Shown here: positions 1-6,714 of the stretch, one piece after another
Layout: the number at the start of each line of letters is the position of its first letter
How positions within the stretch are numbered: position 1 is the stretch's first letter
NCBI GenBank assembly: GCA_003165495.1
Contig: PMMB01000326.1
Span: 15,732 to 30,579, forward strand
Source: Gammaproteobacteria bacterium
Lineage (GTDB): Bacteria > Pseudomonadota > Gammaproteobacteria > Steroidobacterales > Steroidobacteraceae
Length of the DNA: 14,848 nucleotides
Direction: 5' to 3'
Translations under genes and position numbers: made by a program
The notes under the pieces: model-generated
What the model was told of the DNA's origin: nothing
The model's database searches: none
The model's input: the letters and a program-made list of their open reading frames with translations, nothing else

Positions 1-255
1 GCTTTCGATGCGCGAACGAGGCAAGGCAGCGTGCTTGAGGAGATAGCCGCGGCTCACCACGCGACCGCCCGACAGGTCGCGCTGCGATTCCTGTTGCGCC
101 ACCCGGAGGTGTTTGTGATTCCCAAGGCCTCCAACATTGCACACGTCGCCGAGAACGCCGGCGCGGTTACCCTCGAATTGAGCGATGCCGAATTGGCGAA
201 AATCGACGCGGCATTTCCACGCGGAAGACCGCGGCGCGGGCTGCCGATGATTTAG
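1..255 (+). CDS. Aldo/keto reductase, C-terminal part (5' end outside window)
   Basis: This is the C-terminal part (84 residues) of an NAD(P)H-dependent aldo/keto reductase; the reading frame is open to the left edge, so the TIM-barrel core and the catalytic Asp/Tyr/Lys/His lie outside the window. What is visible is the last barrel strand and helix region: 'VALRFLLRHP' followed by 'VFVIPKAS', the third aldo/keto reductase signature whose Lys contacts the NADP 2'-phosphate in the family, then the usual 'NIAHVAENAGAV' and 'LSDAELAKIDAAFP' stretches. It resembles the cytosolic YeaE/DkgB-like prokaryotic members. A GTG at 31 is internal and not a likely start. The TAG stop overlaps the TAA stop of the convergent dehydrogenase gene. 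The substrate cannot be told from this part. Confidence 0.9.
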   Translation, partial: AFDARTRQGSVLEEIAAAHHATARQVALRFLLRHPEVFVIPKASNIAHVAENAGAVTLELSDAELAKIDAAFPRGRPRRGLPMI

Positions 256-1388
256 ACCGGCATACGCAGAATGTGCGGACCCACGGCATCGATTGTCGAT
301 GTTCCGGTCAACGCCAAGGTCACGCGCAACTCATTGCGCATGATCTCGATAGCCTTGGCAACGCCCGCCTCCCCCCCAGCCGCCAGCGCGTAAAGAAACG
401 ACCGGCCGATCAAGGCCCCACGGGCGCCCAGCGCCAGCGCCTTCGCGATATCCTGGCCCGAGCGGATGCCGCCGTCGAACATGACTTCGCAGCGGCCGTC
501 GATTGCTGCGACGATCTCCGGCAGCACTGAGATCGAAGACGGTGCGCCGTCGAGTTGCCGCCCACCGTGATTCGAGACGACGATGGCGTCCGCACCCGCG
601 GCGAGGCCGAAGCGGGCGTCCTCGGCATCGAGCACCCCCTTGAGGATCAGCTTTCCAGGCCAGCGGCTTCTGACCCATTCCACGTCGCGCCAATTCGCGG
701 ACGCATCGAACTGCGTCGCGGTCCACTCTGACAGCGTACGAATACTGCTCGAACCGCCGATTCGCCCGACCAAATTACCGAATGTGCGCCGTTTGCCAAA
801 CAGCACCTTGAGTGCCCAAGACGGTTTCATGGCCACATCCAAGGCATTGCGCAGAGTTAGCCGCGGCGGGATCGTGAGGCCATTGCGCGGATCGCGGCGG
901 CGCTCACCCAACACCTGCAGATCGAGCGTGAGCATGAGCGCGGAACACTGCGCAGCCGCCGCCCGATCGATGAGCTCTTGATTGAAGCCGCGATCTTTCA
1001 TGAGATATTGCTGAAACCAGAACGGCTGCTGGCTCGCCGCTCGAACGTCTTCGATCGAGCAAATCGACATGGTACTCATGCAGTACGGAATGCCGCAGGC
1101 CGCCGCGGCCCTTGCCGCGAGAATCTCACCGTCCGCGTGGAACAGGCCGGCAAGTCCGGTCGGGCCTATCGCCAAAGGCATCGACACCGGGGTACCCACC
1201 AGCGTCGTCGCAAGAGACATGTTTGATACATCGACCATGACACGTTGACGAAACGTCATCGCATCGAGGTCGGCGCTGTTGCGCAACAGGGTCCGTTCTT
1301 CGTATGCGCCGCCGGCGGCGTAGTCGAAGATGGCCCGCGGGATACGCTTTTTCGCGAGCTCGCGCAAATCGTCGATGCTGAGAATCAT
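252..1388 (-). CDS. FMN-dependent alpha-hydroxy-acid dehydrogenase (L-lactate dehydrogenase/glycolate oxidase family)
   Basis: A 378-residue flavoenzyme of the family that oxidises L-2-hydroxy acids such as lactate, glycolate or mandelate to 2-oxo acids; length is normal for the family. The catalytic set known from spinach glycolate oxidase is present: Tyr23 (IFDYAAGG), Tyr128 (FQQYLMKDRG), Asp156 (TLDLQVLG), Lys250 (LILKGV), His274 and Arg277 (SNHGGRQLDG), with the FMN-phosphate loop 'FDGGIRSGQDI' and 'GARGALIGR' after it. The open frame runs 279 nt further upstream through the ABM gene, but homology starts at the ATG at 1388 (MILSIDDLRELAKK), which has a weak AGAAG-type ribosome site and lies 23 nt after the stop of the ABM gene, so the two are probably co-transcribed. 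The electron acceptor (quinone or oxygen) and exact substrate cannot be told; lldD-like is a fair name, but I give no symbol. Confidence 0.9.
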   Translation of the reverse strand: MILSIDDLRELAKKRIPRAIFDYAAGGAYEERTLLRNSADLDAMTFRQRVMVDVSNMSLATTLVGTPVSMPLAIGPTGLAGLFHADGEILAARAAAACGIPYCMSTMSICSIEDVRAASQQPFWFQQYLMKDRGFNQELIDRAAAAQCSALMLTLDLQVLGERRRDPRNGLTIPPRLTLRNALDVAMKPSWALKVLFGKRRTFGNLVGRIGGSSSIRTLSEWTATQFDASANWRDVEWVRSRWPGKLILKGVLDAEDARFGLAAGADAIVVSNHGGRQLDGAPSSISVLPEIVAAIDGRCEVMFDGGIRSGQDIAKALALGARGALIGRSFLYALAAGGEAGVAKAIEIMRNELRVTLALTGTSTIDAVGPHILRMPV

Positions 1389-1411
1389 TTGTCGAATTTC
1401 TTCTATCCGTT

Positions 1412-1711
1412 TCAGTCCGCGCTCGCGACCGCTTGGAAATGTTCGACTACCGGCGCAGACTCGAAAAAGGGTCCAATCTGCGCGCGCCACTGCGTGAACG
1501 CGGGCGATCCTCGAAATCCCACCGTGTGATCCTCGAGCGTTTGCCACTGCACGATCAACGCGTAGCGGTTGGATGTCTCTATCGAGCGCCGCAACTCGTG
1601 CGACAAATACCCCTTGCTGGCGCCTAGCACCTTGATAGCGGCCGGAAACGCCGTTTCGAATTGCCATTCGCTCCCCGGACGAATGGTCAGTTGCGCGAAT
1701 TCAATGATCAT
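1412..1711 (-). CDS. Antibiotic biosynthesis monooxygenase (ABM) domain protein
   Basis: A 99-residue single-domain protein with the small dimeric alpha+beta barrel fold of ABM/YgiN-type proteins. It begins 'MIIEFAQLTIRPG', the usual first strand, has an 'AIKVLGASKGYLSHELRRS' stretch, then 'RYALIVQWQTLEDH' and 'GFRGSPAFTQWRAQIGPFF', matching the family pattern of a tryptophan-containing strand followed by 'hxxxxxSpaFxxW'. Family members act as small oxygenases or are of unknown role, so the reaction is not predictable. The open frame begins 14 codons earlier, but the ATG at 1711 is preceded by GGAG about 10 nt away and starts exactly at the first strand. It lies 54 nt after the tricorn protease stop and 23 nt before the hydroxy-acid dehydrogenase, suggesting one leftward transcription unit. 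Confidence 0.8.
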   Translation of the reverse strand: MIIEFAQLTIRPGSEWQFETAFPAAIKVLGASKGYLSHELRRSIETSNRYALIVQWQTLEDHTVGFRGSPAFTQWRAQIGPFFESAPVVEHFQAVASAD

Positions 1712-1765
1712 AACGATACCACTCCGTGCTTCACATGACGTTGCGAGTCTCAACAGGGCGCCGGG

Positions 1766-4700
1766 CTAGTGATGATAATCCGGAAACGCCGGCCTCGCCG
1801 GCTCAACGAAGGGATGGGTCGCCAATTCGCGCAGCGCAATCGCCACCGCCGCCTCCAATTGAGGATCGTGTCCTTCGCTGACTGCCTTCGGGTCTTGCTC
1901 CACCACCACATCCGGGTCGACACCGTGGTTTTCAACGTCCCATTCGCCCTTCGTGGAAAAGAAGGCGACGCTGGGCGAGGTGACGTGCCCGCCATCCATC
2001 AGGACGGGAATTTCACTGATGCCGACCAAGCCGCCCCAAGTCCGTTTACCAACCAGTGTGCCAAGCTTGGCCTGCTTGAACAGCCAGGGAAGCGCATCGC
2101 CGCCGGAGCCCGAAACTTCATTCGCGACCATCACTTTGGGTCCGTAGATGGCGGCATTCGGAGTGTGTTCAACGCTGCCGTATCGAGGCGACCAATACGC
2201 TTCGATGTGACGGCCCATGACCTCGATGATGTAGTCGGCCATCTGCCCGCCCGCGTTGAACCGCTCGTCGATGATCGCGCCGTGCTTCTGGGTCTGCCCA
2301 AGATAGTAGCGATTGAAATTGGCGAACCCCTCCACACCGGTGTTCGTCAGGTATACATACGCAAGTTTCCCGCCGGACATCTGATCCACCTTCCGTTGGT
2401 TGGACTCTATCCAATCGATGTGGCGCAGATTGGCTTCGCTGGGTATGGGCACGACGGTGACATCGCGCACCTTGCCGCCATTGGCGGAGGCGACACGCAG
2501 CGTGATGGCGTGTTCGGCCGTGCCTTCGAGCGGCTGCTGGATGTCCACGGAACCCCACAACTCCTGTCCGTTGATGGCGAGAATACAATCGCCGGCACTG
2601 AGATTGAGTCCGGGCTGCGCGAGAGGAGCCTTTTCGTGCGGATTGAACTCGCCGCCGGAATAGATCTTCGCCAGACAGTGGCGATTGTTGCGGATCACAT
2701 AGTCGGCTCCGAGCAACCCGCCGGGTACGCGGCGAGCCCGGGGAATAGCACCTCCGCTGCCCCGCAAGTGACCGACGGAGAACTCCCCCAGCATTTCTTG
2801 AAAAACATAGTTGAGGTCGGCTCTGGATGCGATCGAGGCGACGTACGGCTCATAACGGCGTTCGTCGGCGACCGTGGGAGCGCCATGGAAATTCGGATCA
2901 TAGAAATACGAGCGCTCGATCCGCCACACTTCATGGTACATCTGGGTCCATTCCGCCGCCGGATCGACTCGCACCTGAAGAGCCGCCAACGCGAGCGTGC
3001 CATCGCCGGATTTCAGCGGGACATTCGCCGGCACGATGACCCACGTCGGCCTCACTTCGTCCCCGCCCACCTCCGGTGGCGCATCAGGTTTGCGGTTGGA
3101 GACGGCGAGAAGCATCTTGTCTCCATCTGCGGAGAGTTCGAAATTCTCGATACGCTCGGCCAGCTTTTCCGTCTTGCGGTCCTCCAGGGTCCAGCGGCTC
3201 AATGTAGCGGCGCGATCGTCATATCGACCCAGGTCGGTTCGCACCATAAAGTACAGACTGCCATGGGCCCCTGCGGTCAGGGCCACATAGGCGGCGGTGG
3301 GTAAGGCTAAGGCCACGACCCGTGCCCCGATACCGCTCAAATCAACCTTGGTCGGCGCAACGGTCGGTGCGGCGGCCGGTGCGCCAACTCGCTTAGCAGG
3401 GACCGATTCCTCGGCAGGGGCGCTTTCGTCGCTGTCTTTCGGTTTGGCCAGCTTCGCTCCCGGCGCCTTTTCATCGTCCAACTCGGGAGCGATGGGCGAG
3501 GCCTGGTCCGCGGCGAGTACGATGGCATAGATATTCGAACGCACCTCGTACAGGTCGCTGGACATATCGAGCCCGTCGGAAGTTGCGCCGGCATTCGTAC
3601 TGGCGGTGTAGTAAAGGTATTTTCCGCCACGGTCAAAGGCAGGCAGGCGGGCATCCCCCGTTAAACCTGTGACCTGCGTGGACTTGCCGCTGTCGAGTGA
3701 GTAGAGAAACAAGGCGTGCAAGTGATTCTCGAGGGAACGCGGGTAGGCAATCCACTTGGAATCGGGCGACCAGGCGAGATCGTAGCTGGCATCTGAGAAG
3801 CCGCCATACACATTCTTGTCGTTGATGACGCTGAGTTTACCCGTGACCGTATCAAGCAGATAAACGTTCAGGCGATTGTCGTGGAAGGCGATGCGTTTCG
3901 AGTCCGGCGACCACTTCGGCGCGAAATAATAGGCAGGTTCCGGCGCCAGCGGAAATTTCTTGACGGCCGCGGCACCTGTTTGCGATGCACCCGTCTGCCC
4001 GGCGACATGCAACGCGTACAAGCCGGATTCATCGGAGAAGTAAGCGATCCATTGGCCGTCCGGAGACCATGCGGGTGAGCGCTCCATCACCCCCGGCGTA
4101 TTGGTGATGTTGCGGATCGGCCCTGGCTTCACCGGTACCGTCAGAATTTCTCCGTGGGCTTCTATCGCGGCGCGCAGGCCGGTGGGTGAGATTGCGGCGT
4201 GATCGATTTCCGCGGCGACGTTTTTGATGTTGGGCCGCACTTCCGGTAGGTCGGCTTGGATCTCGATCGGCACCCGACGGCTCGTGCCGGCGGCGGTGTC
4301 CAGGAGATGAATCTCTCCCAGCTGATCGTAGACCAAAGTGGTTCCCTCGCCGGCGAGGCTGCGAATATCGGGACCGTCGTTGTGCAGAACCTGGGCAACC
4401 GCCTTCGTGGCAAGGTCATAACGGAAGATCCCGATGCGGCCGGCACGCCCAGAGAGGAAGAAGATCTGCTGGCCGCAGTAGACGGGGAAGAAGTCGGAAG
4501 CTCGATCGTGAGGAATCTCGACCGAGTCGAGACTCGCGAGCCCGGTGATCCAGATCGTGCTGGCACGGCCGCCACGGTAGTTTCCCCACGACACGAACGC
4601 CGTGTAGTCAAATCCGAAGGCGGGAGCCAGCGGCGAGTAGGCCATGTGCGAACCGTCCGGAGACATCTGGCCCTGATAGGCCGTGGGCAGCGGTAAGCGC

Positions 4701-5158
4701 GTGGCCTCGCCGCCCTCGGCGGGTACGGAAAAAAGTTGCGTGTATCGGCTCGCCGACTCGCGGGAGGAGCGAAACAAAATCCGCTTGCCGTCCGGGGTCC
4801 ATCCGACCGCGACATCCGGAGCCGGATGATAGGTCACGCGATGCGGAACGCCCCCCGCAGCGGGGATGGTGAACACATCCGTGTTGCCATCGTATTCCCC
4901 AGTGAAGGCAATCGTGCTGCCGTCCGGAGAGAAGATGGGCGAGCTTTCCAGGCCCACGCCGTTGGTCAGGCGTACGGCGCGACCGCCATCGCGAGAAACG
5001 GTCCAAAGATCTCCGGCATATCCGAAGGCGATCAACTCGCGACTAAGAGCAGGTGATTGAAATAAGTGGGGCTTCTCTGCCGCATGCGTCGCGGTAGAAG
5101 TGAAAGTCAAGAAGCACGCGAGTCCCAGCGTAAATGCCGAGTGGTGGATGCGATGCAC
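1766..5158 (-). CDS. Secreted tricorn-type S41 family peptidase (beta-propellers, PDZ, tail-protease domain)
   Basis: A 1130-residue homologue of tricorn protease, which in archaea cleaves peptides released by the proteasome. The N-terminus (MHRIHHSAFTLGLACFLT...ATHA/AEK) is a Sec signal peptide, so this copy acts in the periplasm or outside. Then come two WD40/PD40-like beta-propellers with many 'SPDG/SPDS' blades, an Ala/Pro/Lys-rich linker (about residues 560-620), a C1 domain, a PDZ domain (GLNLSAGDCILAINGQEL) and the S41 catalytic core. Catalytic residues by alignment with Thermoplasma tricorn: His797 (FSVGHLRG), nucleophile Ser1018 (VSGSGGDAL) and Glu1076 (DVENHGVDPD); the Ser-to-Glu spacing of 58 equals that of tricorn Ser965-Glu1023. 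Gly796 stands where tricorn has Ser745. I chose the GTG at 5158 because CCGGAG lies 6 nt upstream and the signal peptide starts there; the frame is open for 81 more codons with no recognisable protein. Confidence 0.88.
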   Translation of the reverse strand: MHRIHHSAFTLGLACFLTFTSTATHAAEKPHLFQSPALSRELIAFGYAGDLWTVSRDGGRAVRLTNGVGLESSPIFSPDGSTIAFTGEYDGNTDVFTIPAAGGVPHRVTYHPAPDVAVGWTPDGKRILFRSSRESASRYTQLFSVPAEGGEATRLPLPTAYQGQMSPDGSHMAYSPLAPAFGFDYTAFVSWGNYRGGRASTIWITGLASLDSVEIPHDRASDFFPVYCGQQIFFLSGRAGRIGIFRYDLATKAVAQVLHNDGPDIRSLAGEGTTLVYDQLGEIHLLDTAAGTSRRVPIEIQADLPEVRPNIKNVAAEIDHAAISPTGLRAAIEAHGEILTVPVKPGPIRNITNTPGVMERSPAWSPDGQWIAYFSDESGLYALHVAGQTGASQTGAAAVKKFPLAPEPAYYFAPKWSPDSKRIAFHDNRLNVYLLDTVTGKLSVINDKNVYGGFSDASYDLAWSPDSKWIAYPRSLENHLHALFLYSLDSGKSTQVTGLTGDARLPAFDRGGKYLYYTASTNAGATSDGLDMSSDLYEVRSNIYAIVLAADQASPIAPELDDEKAPGAKLAKPKDSDESAPAEESVPAKRVGAPAAAPTVAPTKVDLSGIGARVVALALPTAAYVALTAGAHGSLYFMVRTDLGRYDDRAATLSRWTLEDRKTEKLAERIENFELSADGDKMLLAVSNRKPDAPPEVGGDEVRPTWVIVPANVPLKSGDGTLALAALQVRVDPAAEWTQMYHEVWRIERSYFYDPNFHGAPTVADERRYEPYVASIASRADLNYVFQEMLGEFSVGHLRGSGGAIPRARRVPGGLLGADYVIRNNRHCLAKIYSGGEFNPHEKAPLAQPGLNLSAGDCILAINGQELWGSVDIQQPLEGTAEHAITLRVASANGGKVRDVTVVPIPSEANLRHIDWIESNQRKVDQMSGGKLAYVYLTNTGVEGFANFNRYYLGQTQKHGAIIDERFNAGGQMADYIIEVMGRHIEAYWSPRYGSVEHTPNAAIYGPKVMVANEVSGSGGDALPWLFKQAKLGTLVGKRTWGGLVGISEIPVLMDGGHVTSPSVAFFSTKGEWDVENHGVDPDVVVEQDPKAVSEGHDPQLEAAVAIALRELATHPFVEPARPAFPDYHH

Positions 5159-5394
5159 GAGACGCTCCGGTAATCGGTTAGGCAACCAATTCCCGATGTT
5201 GCGGCACGATCGTGTACTTGTGCAACCGACGCGAAATACTGGCCGAATGTTCCGGCCACGGAATAGCCTTTGGGGGCCGCCGGGCGTAAACGTCGGCCTC
5301 CACCCCGCGATCGTGGGTGCCAGGACAGGCGATGCCAGACGCCGGATCGACCGGATCGTCGTACAATAGCCCACACGAGCACTGGAGAATTCGC
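5159..5394. promoter_or_regulatory. Divergent intergenic control region between tricorn protease and MBL hydrolase
   Basis: These 236 bp must hold promoters for both directions. For the rightward gene, TACAAT at 5362-5367 is a good -10 box (one mismatch to TATAAT), putting transcription start about 20 nt before the ATG; no clear -35 is seen, but the direct repeat CCGGATCG (5342-5349 and 5351-5358) sits just upstream. For the leftward gene a weak TTGCAC/CAACAT pair (5225-5220 and 5201-5196, 18-bp spacer) is possible, and the perfect palindrome CACGATCGTG (5205-5214) lies inside its spacer. A small inverted repeat TGGCCG/CGGCCA (5240-5245, 5253-5258, 7-nt loop) lies further up. Open frames here show no recognisable protein and lack ribosome sites. 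Only the -10 at 5362 is reasonably convincing. Confidence 0.45.
5165..5170 (-). promoter_or_regulatory. Ribosome binding site that fixes the GTG start of the tricorn protease
   Basis: Read on the minus strand, CCGGAG is followed by 6 nt and then GTG at 5158-5156. It supports the GTG start over the many upstream in-frame codons, because the protein then opens with a short basic stretch and the hydrophobic core of a signal peptide. Confidence 0.7.
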
Positions 5395-6357
5395 ATGACA
5401 TTGAAGGATCGACTGTGTAGCGTCGCTTTGGCGATTGCGGTCACCCTGCTATTCAGCGTAGCCGCCGAGGCGGGCGCACCCCAACAGAAGACTCAGGCAC
5501 CTGGCTACTACCGTTTGATGGTCGGCGAGATCGAGGTGACGGCGCTTTCCGACGGCACCTTCTCGATGGACGTCGGCAAGATACTCACTAACACCACACC
5601 GAAGCAACTCGACGCGGCGCTGGCGCGGGCCTTCCTCAAGGACCCGGTCGAGACCTCCGTCAATGGCTTCCTCATCAACACAGGCTCGAAACTGGTGTTG
5701 ATCGACACCGGTGCCGGCACGCTCTTCGGCCCTACGCTCGGCAAGCTGCTTTCAAACCTCCAGGCGTCGGGCTATCGGCCGGAGCAGGTGGACGAGATCT
5801 ACATCACGCACATGCACCCTGATCACGTTGGCGGGCTCTCGGCGGACGGCAAACTCTCCTTTCCTAACGCTATCGTGCGCGCCGCCCAGCAGGAAGCCGA
5901 CTTCTGGCTCAGCAAGGCACACATGGACGCAGCGCCCAAGGATCGTAAGGACGGTTACCAAGCTGCAATGAACATGCTGAATCCGTACGTCTCCGCTGGG
6001 AAATTCAAGCCTTTTAGCGGCGACACGGAGCTCGTACCTGGCATCCGCGCCGTGGCGGGCCCCGGTCATACCGCCGGCCATACCCTCTACGTCATCGAGA
6101 GCGAGGGCCAGAAGTTTGTGCTGTGGGGTGATTTGATGCACGTCGCCGCCGCCCAATTCGCCGACCCGTCGGTGACCATCCGCTTCGATACGGACTCTGT
6201 CATGGCAACTGCGCAGCGAAGGAAAGTGTTCGCCGATGCGGCCGAGCACGGCTACTGGGTGGCCGGAGCCCATCTAGCATTTCCGGGAATCGGGCACCTG
6301 CGCAGCGCGGGCCCAGGGTACACCTTCGTGCCGGCGAACTACGGCGCGCTGAATTAA
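5395..6357 (+). CDS. Secreted MBL-fold hydrolase, methyl-parathion-hydrolase/lactonase-like
   Basis: A 320-residue metallo-beta-lactamase-fold enzyme with a Sec signal peptide (MTLKDRLCSVALAIAV...VAAEA/GA). The binuclear zinc site is complete: His139, His141, Asp143 and His144 (THMHPDHVGG), His225 (GPGHTAGHT), Asp246 (LWGDLMH) and His293 (GAHLAFPG). The spacing matches methyl parathion hydrolase of Pseudomonas (His147/149, Asp151, His152, His234, Asp255, His302) with a near-constant offset of 8-9, so this is the MPH branch, whose members hydrolyse lactones (including acyl-homoserine lactones) and sometimes organophosphates. The native substrate cannot be read from the sequence. The ATG is preceded by GGAG 7 nt away (CTGGAGAATTCGC). 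It is divergent from the tricorn protease and is followed 34 nt later by the small repeat protein. Confidence 0.88.
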   Translation: MTLKDRLCSVALAIAVTLLFSVAAEAGAPQQKTQAPGYYRLMVGEIEVTALSDGTFSMDVGKILTNTTPKQLDAALARAFLKDPVETSVNGFLINTGSKLVLIDTGAGTLFGPTLGKLLSNLQASGYRPEQVDEIYITHMHPDHVGGLSADGKLSFPNAIVRAAQQEADFWLSKAHMDAAPKDRKDGYQAAMNMLNPYVSAGKFKPFSGDTELVPGIRAVAGPGHTAGHTLYVIESEGQKFVLWGDLMHVAAAQFADPSVTIRFDTDSVMATAQRRKVFADAAEHGYWVAGAHLAFPGIGHLRSAGPGYTFVPANYGALN

Positions 6358-6391
6358 CGGCACAGAGACCCTACGTAGTCCGACCCGCTGT

Positions 6392-6595
6392 ATGGCGAAA
6401 AAAAAAGAAGCCGTTGACGACCTTCTCGACGCCCTCGTATGGATGCGGCGCAAGGCGAAAAAGCATGAAGCGGTCGACGACCTCATCGACGCACTTATGC
6501 GCATGCGTCGCAAGGTGAAAAAGAAGTCGGTCAAACGAAAGGTGGGCAAGAAGCGGCGAAGCGACCGTCCCCTCCGCGATAAGCGTCGAAAGTGA
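6392..6595 (+). CDS. Small, very basic protein with two 20-residue repeats; function unknown
   Basis: A 67-residue protein I do not recognise. Residues 2-21 and 22-41 are an exact-length duplication: AKKKEAVDDLLDALVWMRRK and AKKHEAVDDLIDALMRMRRK (16 of 20 identical). Each unit looks like an amphipathic helix with a basic start, an acidic EAVDDLLDAL core and a basic MRRK end. Residues 42-67 form a tail with 16 Lys/Arg out of 26. The two DNA units differ at 14 of 60 positions, 10 of them third codon positions, which argues for selection on the protein. The start ATG has no clear ribosome site and is followed at once by a run of nine A's (6398-6406), a possible slippage point. The tail suggests binding to nucleic acid or another polyanion; this is inference. 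It lies 34 nt after the MBL hydrolase on the same strand. Confidence 0.6.
   Translation: MAKKKEAVDDLLDALVWMRRKAKKHEAVDDLIDALMRMRRKVKKKSVKRKVGKKRRSDRPLRDKRRK
6395..6514 (+). repeat. 60-bp tandem duplication inside the small basic protein gene
   Basis: Units 6395-6454 and 6455-6514 are in frame, 46 of 60 bases identical. A third unit begins at 6515 (GTGAAAAAGAAG) but keeps only the basic start before the Lys/Arg tail. Most differences are synonymous. Confidence 0.85.
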
Positions 6596-6620
6596 TCAAA
6601 AATTAGTCAGGTGAGTGCAA

Positions 6621-6633
6621 GTGATTGAATCAC
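6621..6633. promoter_or_regulatory. Operator-like palindrome GTGATTGAATCAC upstream of the MBL lipoprotein
   Basis: GTGATT and AATCAC form perfect 6-bp arms about a single central G, 82 bp before the lipoprotein ATG. Its form is that of a dimeric repressor or activator site, but I cannot assign a regulator and no clear promoter boxes frame it. Confidence 0.35.
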
Positions 6634-6673
6634 GGTGACGTTCTGGTTACACGTTGCAGGTTCTGCACAGGGT

Positions 6674-6694
6674 TATCCCCCGGAATTGGGGATA
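6674..6694 (+). promoter_or_regulatory. 7-bp perfect hairpin in the leader just before the ribosome site
   Basis: TATCCCC (6674-6680) and GGGGATA (6688-6694) pair perfectly around the 7-nt loop CGGAATT. It ends about 8 nt before the AAGGAG ribosome site of the lipoprotein gene. No T-run follows, so it is not a standard terminator; an operator or mRNA-leader hairpin is more likely. Confidence 0.4.
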
Positions 6695-6714
6695 GTGGAA
6701 AGAAGGAGAAGGTC

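Noticed and set aside
1389..1667. N-terminal extension of the hydroxy-acid dehydrogenase (93 extra codons)
   Set aside because: The extension lies wholly over the ABM gene in another frame and is not part of the family, whose homology starts at the ATG at 1388.
1769..3304. Long 511-codon plus-strand frame opposite the tricorn protease
   Set aside because: It is a GC-driven shadow: the minus-strand frame has propeller, PDZ and S41 motifs, while this peptide has none.
5178..5396. Minus-strand open frame (73 codons from an ATG at 5396) in the divergent gap
   Set aside because: It has no ribosome site, its ATG overlaps the start of the MBL gene on the other strand, and the peptide shows no family features; the long upstream extension of the tricorn frame covers the same DNA and is equally unsupported.
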